NCBI GenBank assembly: GCA_012511005.1
Contig: JAAZGX010000157.1
Coordinates: 1 to 5,927, forward strand
Length of the DNA: 5,927 nucleotides
Origin: Clostridiales bacterium
GTDB lineage: Bacteria > Bacillota > Clostridia > Oscillospirales > Acutalibacteraceae
Direction: 5' to 3'
Part shown: positions 1-5,927 of the stretch, piece by piece
How the letters are laid out: the number at the start of each line of letters is the position of its first letter
How positions within the stretch are numbered: the first letter of the stretch is position 1
Position numbers and translations under genes: made by a program
Notes under the pieces: model-generated
Told to the model about the DNA's origin: nothing
Database searches by the model: none
Seen by the model: the letters and a program-made list of their open reading frames with translations, nothing else

Positions 1-358
1 CGTTTCTATACATAAGAATGGAGCTTTCTGTTTCTGAAAGGATTTCAGTAAATGTCAGCCCAATTTTTTCACCATTTTTGCAGCGTGTGACATGGGAAAT
101 GTCAATTCCCTCTTTTTTGAAAAAGTTCTCAACATAAGTTCCAAACTCATCATCAGAAACCTTTGCGAAAAATCCGCATTTTCTGCCAAGCCTCGATAAA
201 CCCACAGCAATATTAGCAGGCGAGCCGCCAAGATATTTTTTAAATGTTGTGCTTTCACTAAGCGGGCGGTAATAGTCAGTAGGGTTAAAGTCAACGGCTA
301 TTCTGCCTAAAAGAATAAGGTCAAAATCCTTGTTTTTTGAAAACTCAATATACTTCAT
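1..358 (-). CDS. iolC: 5-dehydro-2-deoxygluconokinase, N-terminal part (cut by left edge)
   Basis: This is the first 119 residues of a PfkB/ribokinase-family sugar kinase, starting at the ATG whose complement is at 356-358 and still open at base 1. Family knowledge: IolC uses ATP to phosphorylate 5-dehydro-2-deoxy-D-gluconate in the cytoplasm during myo-inositol breakdown. Seen here: the N-terminal strand FDLILLGRIAVDFNP (residues 12-26), the PfkB signature GGSPANIAVGLSRLG (44-58), KVSDDEFG (66-73) and the GLTFTEI...SSILMYRN stretch (100-119). The closing stretch closely resembles the Bacillus IolC sequence as I remember it, and separates IolC from fructokinases and ribokinases. The catalytic GxGD motif lies in the missing C-terminal part. 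The start is supported by AGGAG at 365-369, six bases upstream and overlapping the aldolase stop codon, so the two genes are probably cotranscribed and translationally coupled. A fusion to another domain beyond the edge cannot be excluded. Confidence 0.9.
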   Translation of the reverse strand, partial: MKYIEFSKNKDFDLILLGRIAVDFNPTDYYRPLSESTTFKKYLGGSPANIAVGLSRLGRKCGFFAKVSDDEFGTYVENFFKKEGIDISHVTRCKNGEKIGLTFTEILSETESSILMYRN

Positions 359-364
359 ATTCTT

Positions 365-369
365 CTCCT
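365..369 (-). promoter_or_regulatory. Ribosome binding site of iolC overlapping the aldolase stop
   Basis: On the minus strand the aldolase stop TAG (368-370) reads straight into AGGAG (365-369), followed by six bases and the iolC ATG. The ribosome site therefore shares two bases with the upstream stop codon, the usual arrangement for translational coupling of two enzymes needed together. Confidence 0.75.
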
Positions 370-1201
370 AATTATTAAATATTTCTATATGTTTTTTTAC
401 ATTTTCATAAACACCGTCCGCCATATGGGCGGAAAGTGTAAAGTAATCTGCTTTTTTTGTGCTGTCAGTATATGCCTTTGCACTTTTTGCGAGATTATCA
501 AAGCTTGCTGTCGCAATATTGATTTTTCTAATGCCAAGTGAAATAGCTTTTCTGAACATATCGTCAGTCATACCCGTTCCGCCGTGAAGCACGAGGGGAA
601 CAGGACAAGTTTTATTTAGCGCTTCAAGTATATCAAAGCGAAGACTCGGCAAAATGGGATAGTTTCCATGCGCGTTGCCAATTGCAACAGCTAAGGCGTC
701 AATACCCGTTCTTTCGCAAAATTCTGCAGCAAGCAGAGGGTCTGTACAATTTATTTTGTGCGCTTTAGAGCCGCCCTCGCTGCCGCCCACAACTCCAAGC
801 TCTGCCTCTACAAATGCGCCGTACTCCCGCGCCTTTTTTACAACGCGCTTTGTTATTGCTATGTTTTCCTCAAAAGGTAAAAGGGAAGCGTCAAGCATAA
901 CGGAAGTAAAGCCTAAAGAAAGTGCTTTGTATACTGTATTTTCATCAAGCCCGTGGTCAAAATGAACGGCTATAGGCACACTGCTTTTCTTTGCGGCGGC
1001 GAGCATTAAAGCCGCCATATACTCTAAAGGCGAGGTTTTAAGCCGCACTTCGGCTATTTGAAGTATAATAGGCGTTTTAAGCTCTAAAGAGGCTTTAACG
1101 GCTCCTAAAACCATTTCCATATTTCCCACTGAAAAGGCGCCGACAGCCCTGTTATTTGTTGCGGCATCTTCCATAAGCCGCCGTATATCACAAACAGGCA
1201 C
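368..1201 (-). CDS. iolJ: Class II zinc-dependent aldolase, probably 6-phospho-5-dehydro-2-deoxy-D-gluconate aldolase
   Basis: This 277-aa TIM-barrel protein belongs to the class II fructose-bisphosphate/tagatose-bisphosphate/IolJ aldolases, which are normally about 280-290 aa. Seen: HFDHG (80-84), giving the catalytic Asp82 and zinc ligand His83; EAELGVVGG (132-140), with Glu134; GNAHGNYP (175-182), with zinc ligand His178; LHGGTG (205-210), with zinc ligand His206 and the phosphate loop; and INIAT (227-231), with substrate-binding Asn228. All metal and catalytic positions are intact. The start chosen is GTG at 1199-1201, because GGAG lies eight bases upstream and the protein then begins where family members begin. 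An ATG further up would add 21 hydrophobic residues and has no ribosome site. Its neighbour nine bases downstream is the inositol kinase iolC, whose product is the IolJ substrate; this pairing is the main reason for choosing IolJ. By sequence alone it could also be a tagatose- or fructose-bisphosphate aldolase. Confidence 0.8.
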   Translation of the reverse strand: MPVCDIRRLMEDAATNNRAVGAFSVGNMEMVLGAVKASLELKTPIILQIAEVRLKTSPLEYMAALMLAAAKKSSVPIAVHFDHGLDENTVYKALSLGFTSVMLDASLLPFEENIAITKRVVKKAREYGAFVEAELGVVGGSEGGSKAHKINCTDPLLAAEFCERTGIDALAVAIGNAHGNYPILPSLRFDILEALNKTCPVPLVLHGGTGMTDDMFRKAISLGIRKINIATASFDNLAKSAKAYTDSTKKADYFTLSAHMADGVYENVKKHIEIFNN

Positions 1202-1209
1202 AAGCTCAA

Positions 1210-1214
1210 CTCCG
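1210..1214 (-). promoter_or_regulatory. Ribosome binding site deciding the GTG start of the aldolase
   Basis: The minus strand reads CGGAG here, eight bases before the GTG at 1199-1201. No comparable site precedes the in-frame ATG at 1262-1264, so this site fixes the start of the aldolase. Confidence 0.7.
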
Positions 1215-1235
1215 ATAAATAAATATATATAGTTA

Positions 1236-1264
1236 ATACTACAACAAATAAGAGGAAAAATCAA
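1236..1264 (-). promoter_or_regulatory. Candidate promoter of the iolJ-iolC operon
   Basis: On the minus strand TTGATT (1259-1264) is followed by a 17-base spacer and TAGTAT (1236-1241). The -35 is a fair match and the spacing ideal, but the -10 differs from TATAAT at two positions. It would start transcription about 30 bases before the GTG codon. Other A+T-rich -10-like strings lie nearby (1220-1232), so the exact promoter is uncertain. Confidence 0.4.
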
Positions 1265-1280
1265 GAAAAGCTATGAATAA

Positions 1281-1301
1281 TTTATATTGCTTTTATATTG
1301 C
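1281..1301. repeat. Tandem direct repeat, possible regulator site
   Basis: TTTATATTGC occurs at 1281-1290 and again, identically, at 1292-1301, giving an 11-bp period or one helical turn. The second copy overlaps the -35 hexamer of the plus-strand promoter, and the pair lies between the two divergent promoters. Phased direct repeats at this position are typical of AraC-type or response-regulator binding sites. That role is inferred; in A+T-rich DNA a chance duplication is possible. Confidence 0.5.
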
Positions 1302-1326
1302 GATTAACACGGTAATACTGTATAAT
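1298..1326 (+). promoter_or_regulatory. Sigma-A type promoter of the DUF5696 lipoprotein gene
   Basis: TTGCGA (1298-1303), a 17-base spacer and a perfect TATAAT (1321-1326) form a strong housekeeping promoter. Transcription should begin near 1333, giving a leader of roughly 25 bases that contains only the ribosome site. A direct repeat overlaps the -35, so an activator or repressor could act here. Confidence 0.65.
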
Positions 1327-1343
1327 TATTATATTAGAAAATC

Positions 1344-1350
1344 AAAGGAG
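1344..1350 (+). promoter_or_regulatory. Ribosome binding site deciding the GTG start of the lipoprotein
   Basis: AAAGGAG lies eight bases before GTG at 1359-1361. The resulting protein begins with a basic stretch directly followed by the hydrophobic core of a signal peptide, which confirms this start. Confidence 0.8.
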
Positions 1351-1358
1351 CATAAATT

Positions 1359-3509
1359 GTGAAAAGAAGATTGCGCGCATCTATATGTTTGCTTTTTGTT
1401 TTAACTTTTGTGATTGCCATTATATTATCGGGGTGTACGGCAGGCACGAAAAAAATTAGGCTTTCTAAAGAGGCGGCATACAGTCCTGTCCCGACAGAAG
1501 AAAAATTTCGTGTGACAGATAATGCTAACCTTTCTCTTATTGCATCTTCTTCTGATTTAGACTTATTTTTTGATACCCAAAACGCATGCATTTCTGTAAA
1601 GACTAAGGAAAATGGAGAGTACATTCAATCTGCTTCAAAACAGGCGGATAAAGACGGACTTTCCGCCGTATTATTTTTAACGATTTCAGATAATAACGGC
1701 AAAGAATACTACCTAAACTCTCGCGACAATTCTGTTGTGTTCGGCACATTTAAGACTGAAAACGGTGACAATGCCGCGTCCGTCACATATTCTTTGGCAA
1801 AAGAGAAAGAAGAAGCCTCAAGTGACATACAAACAATTAAAAAAGGCACGCTTCGCGTTGATATAACCTTAAAATTTGAACTTGATACGGATGCACTTAT
1901 AGTTAGTATAGACTGCGATAAAACCTTTATTTCAAACGGGTTTATACTTGAAAAAATACAAATATTACCCGGGTTTTCCTCTTATGAGGCAAAAGAAGGC
2001 GACTTTCTTATACTGCCTGACGGCTCCGGAGTGACTGCCGATATTTCCGGCAAGGCGGAGAGTGACGCGGGTTATGTGTACTATTGCTATTCACCCGATA
2101 TTGTGCAAAATGAAAATGGAGCAAAAGCATATTTACCGTTTTTTGCATTTAAGAATGCAAAATCTTTAATTTGTGCGACTATTGAGGACGGTGACGCATT
2201 AGCCGCTATTCACTATTCGCGAAAAAAAGGTGAGAGCGGTGCGGTACTTTTCCCCGAATTTACGGTTACATTAACAGAGCGTACACAGAAACACCTGTTT
2301 GTAGGCGCATCTTATAAAGGAGTTATAAAAATCAGATATACATTCCTTGGTAAAGGAAAATCATCTTATATAGATGCCGCCACAGTATGTCGGGAACGGC
2401 TCGTAAGAAACTCGGTACTCCAGACGGGAACTCTTGAAGAAAAAAACAGTATCCCGTTTCTTTTAACGGCCATAGGAGCTAACAGCTCAAGAAAAAAGGA
2501 TTCATATACTGAGTTTCGTGAGGCTAAAGAAATGCTTTCGATAATGAAAGCTAAAGGCGTAAACAATATTGTTCTTCGCTATATGGGGACGCTTTCGGGC
2601 GGTCTTTCAGGGGAAGAAATGATAAAAGCAAAGCTTATGAGAAACCTTGGAAATAAAAATGAGCTAAATGCGCTTTTAGATTATGCAAGAGTGCAAAACC
2701 TTGAAGTGTTTTTCGATATTAATCTGCTGAATACCGATAAAATCAGAGCCTCAAAGTCACTAAGCGGAAAAGCAAATTATACACCGGCAGACTCAGTTAT
2801 AAACAACTTATTTAAGCCAAAGGATAAGAACTTTTATACGGCGCCGCTTAAAACATTTGAAAAAAGCGTATCGAATGCTCTTTTAGTTTTTAGTGATAAA
2901 AATATATCGCTTGGCGACATAAGCGAAAAATTGTATTCTGATATTGGTTTTGGATTTACGAAGCAGGAATCGAAAGAATATATAAGCAAATCCTTGCGGG
3001 CATTTGGCGCAAACGGTGATATTATGCTGTCAGAGCCTGCCCTTTATCTTCTTAAAAATGCAAAGTATGTATCATCAATGCCAATGTCAGCTAAAGCGGC
3101 TTTTGATGAAAATATTACAGCTATCCCGTTTTTACAGTCAGTTTTACACGGCACCGTTTATTATGCGGGTGAGCCGCTCAACTATTCGGGTGACATAGAT
3201 TATGCCGCATTAAAATGCATAGAATACGGCTGTGCCCCGTCGGCTGTACTCACATACAGGCGAACGGGGGCTAACAGCGAAACTTATTATGTAGCGCAAA
3301 GTCCAAAGCTTGCAAAAGCGTATGAGAAAATGAATGCGCAGCTTTCTGACCTTTATGGCAAGCGGATAACGGGTCATACGAAAGTTTTTGATGATGTATA
3401 CTGCACGCAATATGCCAATAATTCTCTCGTGTATGTAAATTACACGAATAAAAGCGTGGAGATTAATGGCATTACTCTTGAGGGAATGGATTTTATGCGT
3501 GTAAACTGA
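1359..3509 (+). CDS. DUF5696 family secreted lipoprotein, putative extracytoplasmic glycan-related protein
   Basis: The 716-aa product starts with a lipoprotein signal peptide: basic residues KRRLR, a hydrophobic core (8-22) and lipobox LSGC with Cys26 as the lipidated residue. It should therefore sit on the outer face of the membrane. The mature part resembles DUF5696 proteins of Firmicutes: a beta-rich N-terminal half with the LPDGSG motif (219-224), then an alpha/beta half (about 365-640) that looks like a TIM barrel, then a short beta-rich tail. Family-like stretches in the second half are LGDISEKLYSD (518-528), NGDIMLSEPALYLLKNA (552-568), IPFLQSVLHGTVYYAGEPLN (589-608) and the ALKCIEYG stretch (617-624). 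No function is established for the family to my knowledge; relatives often accompany sugar ABC transporters, which suggests glycan or glycoside handling. I cannot assign catalytic residues. It is transcribed divergently from iolJC from its own promoter, with no transporter gene visible. Confidence 0.82.
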   Translation: MKRRLRASICLLFVLTFVIAIILSGCTAGTKKIRLSKEAAYSPVPTEEKFRVTDNANLSLIASSSDLDLFFDTQNACISVKTKENGEYIQSASKQADKDGLSAVLFLTISDNNGKEYYLNSRDNSVVFGTFKTENGDNAASVTYSLAKEKEEASSDIQTIKKGTLRVDITLKFELDTDALIVSIDCDKTFISNGFILEKIQILPGFSSYEAKEGDFLILPDGSGVTADISGKAESDAGYVYYCYSPDIVQNENGAKAYLPFFAFKNAKSLICATIEDGDALAAIHYSRKKGESGAVLFPEFTVTLTERTQKHLFVGASYKGVIKIRYTFLGKGKSSYIDAATVCRERLVRNSVLQTGTLEEKNSIPFLLTAIGANSSRKKDSYTEFREAKEMLSIMKAKGVNNIVLRYMGTLSGGLSGEEMIKAKLMRNLGNKNELNALLDYARVQNLEVFFDINLLNTDKIRASKSLSGKANYTPADSVINNLFKPKDKNFYTAPLKTFEKSVSNALLVFSDKNISLGDISEKLYSDIGFGFTKQESKEYISKSLRAFGANGDIMLSEPALYLLKNAKYVSSMPMSAKAAFDENITAIPFLQSVLHGTVYYAGEPLNYSGDIDYAALKCIEYGCAPSAVLTYRRTGANSETYYVAQSPKLAKAYEKMNAQLSDLYGKRITGHTKVFDDVYCTQYANNSLVYVNYTNKSVEINGITLEGMDFMRVN

Positions 3510-3515
3510 TTTTCG

Positions 3516-3529
3516 TTTTAATATTAAAA
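3516..3529. repeat. Perfect 14-bp A+T palindrome just upstream of a promoter
   Basis: TTTTAATATTAAAA is a perfect palindrome lying four bases upstream of the -35 hexamer at 3533, at about -52 to -39 relative to the expected start. It could be an operator or act as an UP element for the RNA polymerase alpha subunit. No run of T follows it and it has no GC pairs, so it is not a convincing terminator for the lipoprotein gene. Confidence 0.45.
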
Positions 3530-3532
3530 AGC

Positions 3533-3561
3533 TTGTCAACAGCTAAAAAACAGGGTATTAT
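3533..3561 (+). promoter_or_regulatory. Sigma-A type promoter of the oxidoreductase gene
   Basis: TTGTCA (3533-3538), a 17-base spacer and TATTAT (3556-3561) each match consensus at five of six positions. The expected start near 3568 leaves a leader of about 16 bases holding GGAGGG (3572-3577), six bases before the ATG. The oxidoreductase can thus be expressed independently of the lipoprotein, although I see no terminator between them and readthrough is likely. Confidence 0.65.
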
Positions 3562-3583
3562 ATAAAGCATCGGAGGGTATTTT

Positions 3584-5848
3584 ATGAGTTATGAAGAAAA
3601 AATTATGCAATTAACGGACGATTTCGCAAATTGGTGGGATAGTGATTATGAAATCCCTGAAATGACTAATGAGCTTTACCCGTACAAAGCCTTATTTTCA
3701 CCGATACAGGTAAATAAACTCATTATAAAAAACCGTATTGTAATGGGACCTATCGGAAATATTAATATGTGTGATGAAACGGGGAGACCAAGTCCGAAAA
3801 TGCTCAAATATTTCGAGGAGAGGGCGAAAGGCGGCGTAGGGCTGATAACAACGGGGCTGATACCAGTGTCCCACGGGATAGATTACTCAATAACAGAAAC
3901 GGACAAGCTGACTTATTTTCCAAGGATAGACAGAACGAGAACAGTATTAGCGGCATGGAGAAACCTTGCTTCAATGTGCAACGCCTATGGCGCGGCGCTG
4001 TTTATACAATTATCTGCCGGACTTGGCAGGGTAGGTAACCCTGAGTGTCTTATAAAAGAGAAAAAATTTCCAAGAAGTGCTTCCATTAACCCAAATTGGT
4101 ATATGAAGGATGTGCCGTGTCTGCGCCTTTCGGACAGGTCGCTTACCAAGATAATAAAGAATATGGGGCAAGCAAGCGCAGATGCCAAAGCCTGTAATAT
4201 AAACGGCGTTTATCTTCACGGGCATGAGGGTTATTTGTTAGAACAGCTTGCAAACCCTGCATTTAACCGCAGAAAGCTCGGCAAATATGCTGATTACGAA
4301 AGATTTGGTATTGACACTGTTAAAGAAATAAGAAAAAGGGTAGGTCCCGACTATCCAATAATGTACCGCATAGATTTAACGCTTGCGTTAGAAGAAACAT
4401 ACAGAGAAAAGATGAACACGGTAAGCCCGCTTAAAAAATTCAGAAACGGGCGTACAGTGACTCAAAGCTTAGAATACATGAAAAAGCTTACGGAAGCAGG
4501 CGTCGATATGTTTGATGTTGACATGGGCTGTTATGACAATTGGTGGTTGCCGCACCCGCCCGCGTCAATGCCTCCCGCATGCTTTTTAGACCTTGCACAG
4601 CTTACAAAGAAATATTTTGCGGATAATAAAATTAAGTCAAACAAAAAGCTTGCAGTTCCTATTGTTGCCGTCGGAAAACTTGGGTATCCGGATTTAGCCG
4701 AAAAAGCGCTGCGAGATAAAAAGTGTGATATGATAATGCTTGCAAGGCCGCTTTTAGCAGATGCTGACTGGTGCAACAAGGCATATGCCGGCGATACGGC
4801 AAGGATTATACCGTGCATAGGCTGTCAAGAGGCTTGCATAAATGAATTTGTAGAGGGCGGCCACCCGCAGTGTGCCGTAAATCCAAGAACGGCATTTGAG
4901 GAGGAGTATACAAAGGAAATACCAAAAAGCGATATTAAAAAATATGTTGCGGTAATCGGTGCAGGTCCCGCCGGAGTGACGGCGGCAAAGGTGCTTATTG
5001 AGCGCGGATATAAGGTGGATTTATACGAAAAAAGTTCTGAAATAGGCGGCAGTATTATTCCGGGAGCCGTACCCAAAATTAAGTATGAGCTTAAAAACTA
5101 TAGAGATTATCTTGAAAGAGTTGTAAACTCACTTAAAAGCAACCATGATTTTACATTGCTTATGGAAACAGAAGCGAAAACGGATTTATTAAAAGAAAAG
5201 CGTTACGATATAATTTTAACGGCAACCGGCTCACAGCAAGTAAAACCCCCTATTGAGGGCGCTGATAGAAACAATGTTGTTTTGGCAGTTGACCTGCTTA
5301 ACGAGCCGTCGATTGCCGAAAACGCAGAAAATATTGTTGTAATAGGCGGCGGTGAAATAGGGGCTGAAACGGCATATTTTCTAAAGTATGAGCATAATAA
5401 AAATGTAAAAGTGGTGGAGATTGATAAACACTTTATGGCACACACCTGCACCGCCAACAGAGGACATCTTATTCATTATCTTGAAAGAGCGGGAGTGGAG
5501 CTTTTAAACTGCACAAAAGTGTCAAAGATTAATGAAAATAGTGTTTCTGTACTGAAGAATAAGAATAAGAATGTTCCAAATCCGTATATAACATGGACGC
5601 CGGTGCTGCCGGAGAATATTGTAAATCCCTTAGATAGCATTCGAAAGATTAAGGAAGAATATAAGGAGATAGGGCTTCCTTCAGATATGGTCGTAATTGC
5701 TACGGGTACAGTACCTTGCGCTATGCTTTACTATGAATGTCTTTCAAAAAATGCGGCGCCTAAAATTTATAATTTAGGTGACAGTGCAAAGCCTGCTGGC
5801 GTATTCGGCGCCGTTCGCGCCGCTTATCGCTGTGCGAGGAATATATAA
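3584..5848 (+). CDS. FMN/[4Fe-4S]/FAD-dependent oxidoreductase of the 2,4-dienoyl-CoA reductase/2-enoate reductase family
   Basis: The 754-aa cytoplasmic flavoenzyme has the layout of FadH, clostridial 2-enoate reductase and BaiCD/BaiH. An Old Yellow Enzyme FMN barrel (about 35-405) starts at LFSPIQVNKLIIKNRIVMGP. A [4Fe-4S] motif C-x2-C-x3-C-x11-C follows (Cys411, 414, 418, 430). Then come a FAD Rossmann motif GAGPAG (459-464) with Glu482, a nucleotide-binding motif GGGEIGAE (588-595), and the closing FAD motif around GDSAKPAG (732-739). Glu612 at the end of the second strand of the nucleotide domain points to NADH rather than NADPH. Family chemistry is hydride transfer from NAD(P)H via FAD, Fe-S and FMN to an activated C=C bond. 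Odd features are a roughly 30-residue N-terminal extension, insertions near 270-290 and 655-695, and Tyr317 where E. coli FadH seems to have its active-site His. The substrate is unknown. The start is set by GGAGGG six bases upstream. Confidence 0.88.
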   Translation: MSYEEKIMQLTDDFANWWDSDYEIPEMTNELYPYKALFSPIQVNKLIIKNRIVMGPIGNINMCDETGRPSPKMLKYFEERAKGGVGLITTGLIPVSHGIDYSITETDKLTYFPRIDRTRTVLAAWRNLASMCNAYGAALFIQLSAGLGRVGNPECLIKEKKFPRSASINPNWYMKDVPCLRLSDRSLTKIIKNMGQASADAKACNINGVYLHGHEGYLLEQLANPAFNRRKLGKYADYERFGIDTVKEIRKRVGPDYPIMYRIDLTLALEETYREKMNTVSPLKKFRNGRTVTQSLEYMKKLTEAGVDMFDVDMGCYDNWWLPHPPASMPPACFLDLAQLTKKYFADNKIKSNKKLAVPIVAVGKLGYPDLAEKALRDKKCDMIMLARPLLADADWCNKAYAGDTARIIPCIGCQEACINEFVEGGHPQCAVNPRTAFEEEYTKEIPKSDIKKYVAVIGAGPAGVTAAKVLIERGYKVDLYEKSSEIGGSIIPGAVPKIKYELKNYRDYLERVVNSLKSNHDFTLLMETEAKTDLLKEKRYDIILTATGSQQVKPPIEGADRNNVVLAVDLLNEPSIAENAENIVVIGGGEIGAETAYFLKYEHNKNVKVVEIDKHFMAHTCTANRGHLIHYLERAGVELLNCTKVSKINENSVSVLKNKNKNVPNPYITWTPVLPENIVNPLDSIRKIKEEYKEIGLPSDMVVIATGTVPCAMLYYECLSKNAAPKIYNLGDSAKPAGVFGAVRAAYRCARNI

Positions 5849-5869
5849 AAGAAAATAAAGAAATAAGTG

Positions 5870-5898
5870 TTGCAAAAAAAGATTGTTTATGATATTAT
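5870..5898 (+). promoter_or_regulatory. Promoter for a gene beyond the right edge
   Basis: TTGCAA (5870-5875), a 17-base spacer and TATTAT (5893-5898) make a good housekeeping promoter 21 bases after the oxidoreductase stop codon. Transcription would begin near 5905, and only about 20 bases of transcript lie in the window. No ribosome site or convincing start codon is visible, so the next gene or leader RNA lies outside. I see no terminator hairpin between the oxidoreductase and this promoter. Confidence 0.6.
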
Positions 5899-5902
5899 AA
5901 AC
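5885..5902. repeat. 18-bp inverted repeat overlapping the -10 box, candidate operator
   Basis: GTTTATGATATTATAAAC has perfect six-base arms (GTTTAT/ATAAAC) and matches its own reverse complement at 16 of 18 positions. It covers the -10 hexamer at 5893-5898, where a bound dimeric repressor would block RNA polymerase. The regulator is unknown, and the low complexity leaves room for chance. Confidence 0.45.
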
Positions 5903-5927
5903 GGGTCCTATTTTACGCAAATGAAAG

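Noticed and set aside
55..294. A minus-strand open frame of 79 codons inside the kinase gene.
   Set aside because: It is in another frame of iolC, which runs from 358 to the left edge with clear family motifs. The shorter frame has no ribosome site or recognisable domain.
1202..1264. An in-frame upstream ATG (1262-1264) that would extend the aldolase by 21 hydrophobic residues.
   Set aside because: It has no ribosome binding site and overlaps the candidate -35 box. The added stretch is unlike the family, and a good ribosome site points to GTG at 1199-1201.
1756..1771. A string resembling a catabolite-control (cre) site, CTGAAAACGGTGACAA.
   Set aside because: It lies about 400 bases inside the lipoprotein coding region, misses consensus at two positions, and is far from both promoters.
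3210..3539. A minus-strand open frame of 109 codons opposite the 3' end of the lipoprotein gene.
   Set aside because: It lies mostly antisense to a conserved DUF5696 segment, shows no family motif and has no ribosome site upstream of its ATG.
3531..3545. A possible small hairpin (AGCT...AGCT) after the lipoprotein gene that could be a terminator.
   Set aside because: The arms are only four bases, there is no T run after it, and the same bases form the -35 of a good promoter.
4531..4818. Minus-strand open frames opposite the oxidoreductase gene (also at 3985-4225, 4825-5076 and 5203-5457).
   Set aside because: They mirror a well-conserved flavoenzyme gene and have low-complexity, unrecognisable translations.
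5921..5927. An ATG AAA G at the right edge that might begin the next gene.
   Set aside because: No purine-rich ribosome site lies in the 20 bases before it, and too little sequence follows to judge.

Overview
The window looks like chromosomal DNA of an anaerobic, moderately AT-rich Firmicute, probably a clostridial or gut lineage. The signs are strong purine-rich Shine-Dalgarno sequences, TTGnnn/TATnAT promoters with 17-base spacers, GTG starts, a Gram-positive style lipoprotein of the DUF5696 type, and a large flavin/iron-sulfur enoate-reductase-like enzyme typical of strict anaerobes. I see no mobile element, CRISPR array, rRNA or tRNA. The species cannot be named from the sequence.

Layout: the left 1.2 kb reads on the minus strand and holds two tightly coupled genes. 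The first is a class II, zinc-dependent aldolase (368-1201, iolJ-like). The second is the beginning of a PfkB-type sugar kinase (1-358, iolC-like, running off the left edge). Together they carry out two consecutive steps of myo-inositol catabolism: phosphorylation of 5-dehydro-2-deoxy-gluconate, then cleavage of the phosphate ester to dihydroxyacetone phosphate and malonate semialdehyde. The kinase is recognised with high confidence; the aldolase specificity is inferred mainly from this pairing.

A 157-bp divergent intergenic region (1202-1358) carries a good plus-strand promoter, a weaker minus-strand candidate and a helically phased direct repeat that could be a regulator site. To its right lie two plus-strand genes: a 716-aa secreted lipoprotein of the DUF5696 family (1359-3509), and a 754-aa FMN/[4Fe-4S]/FAD oxidoreductase of the FadH/2-enoate reductase/BaiCD type (3584-5848). 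The oxidoreductase has its own promoter just upstream. A further promoter with an overlapping palindrome sits at the right edge (5870-5902) and must serve a gene beyond the window.

How the genes may work together: the iolJC pair suggests that inositol or an inositol-containing compound is consumed. The lipoprotein would act outside the membrane, perhaps on a glycan or glycoside. The oxidoreductase would reduce an activated double bond, or a related substrate, in the cytoplasm. A shared pathway is a hypothesis from adjacency alone. The individual genes are recognisable families, so this is not an obviously new system. The most unusual items are the divergent oxidoreductase and the solitary DUF5696 lipoprotein beside inositol genes.
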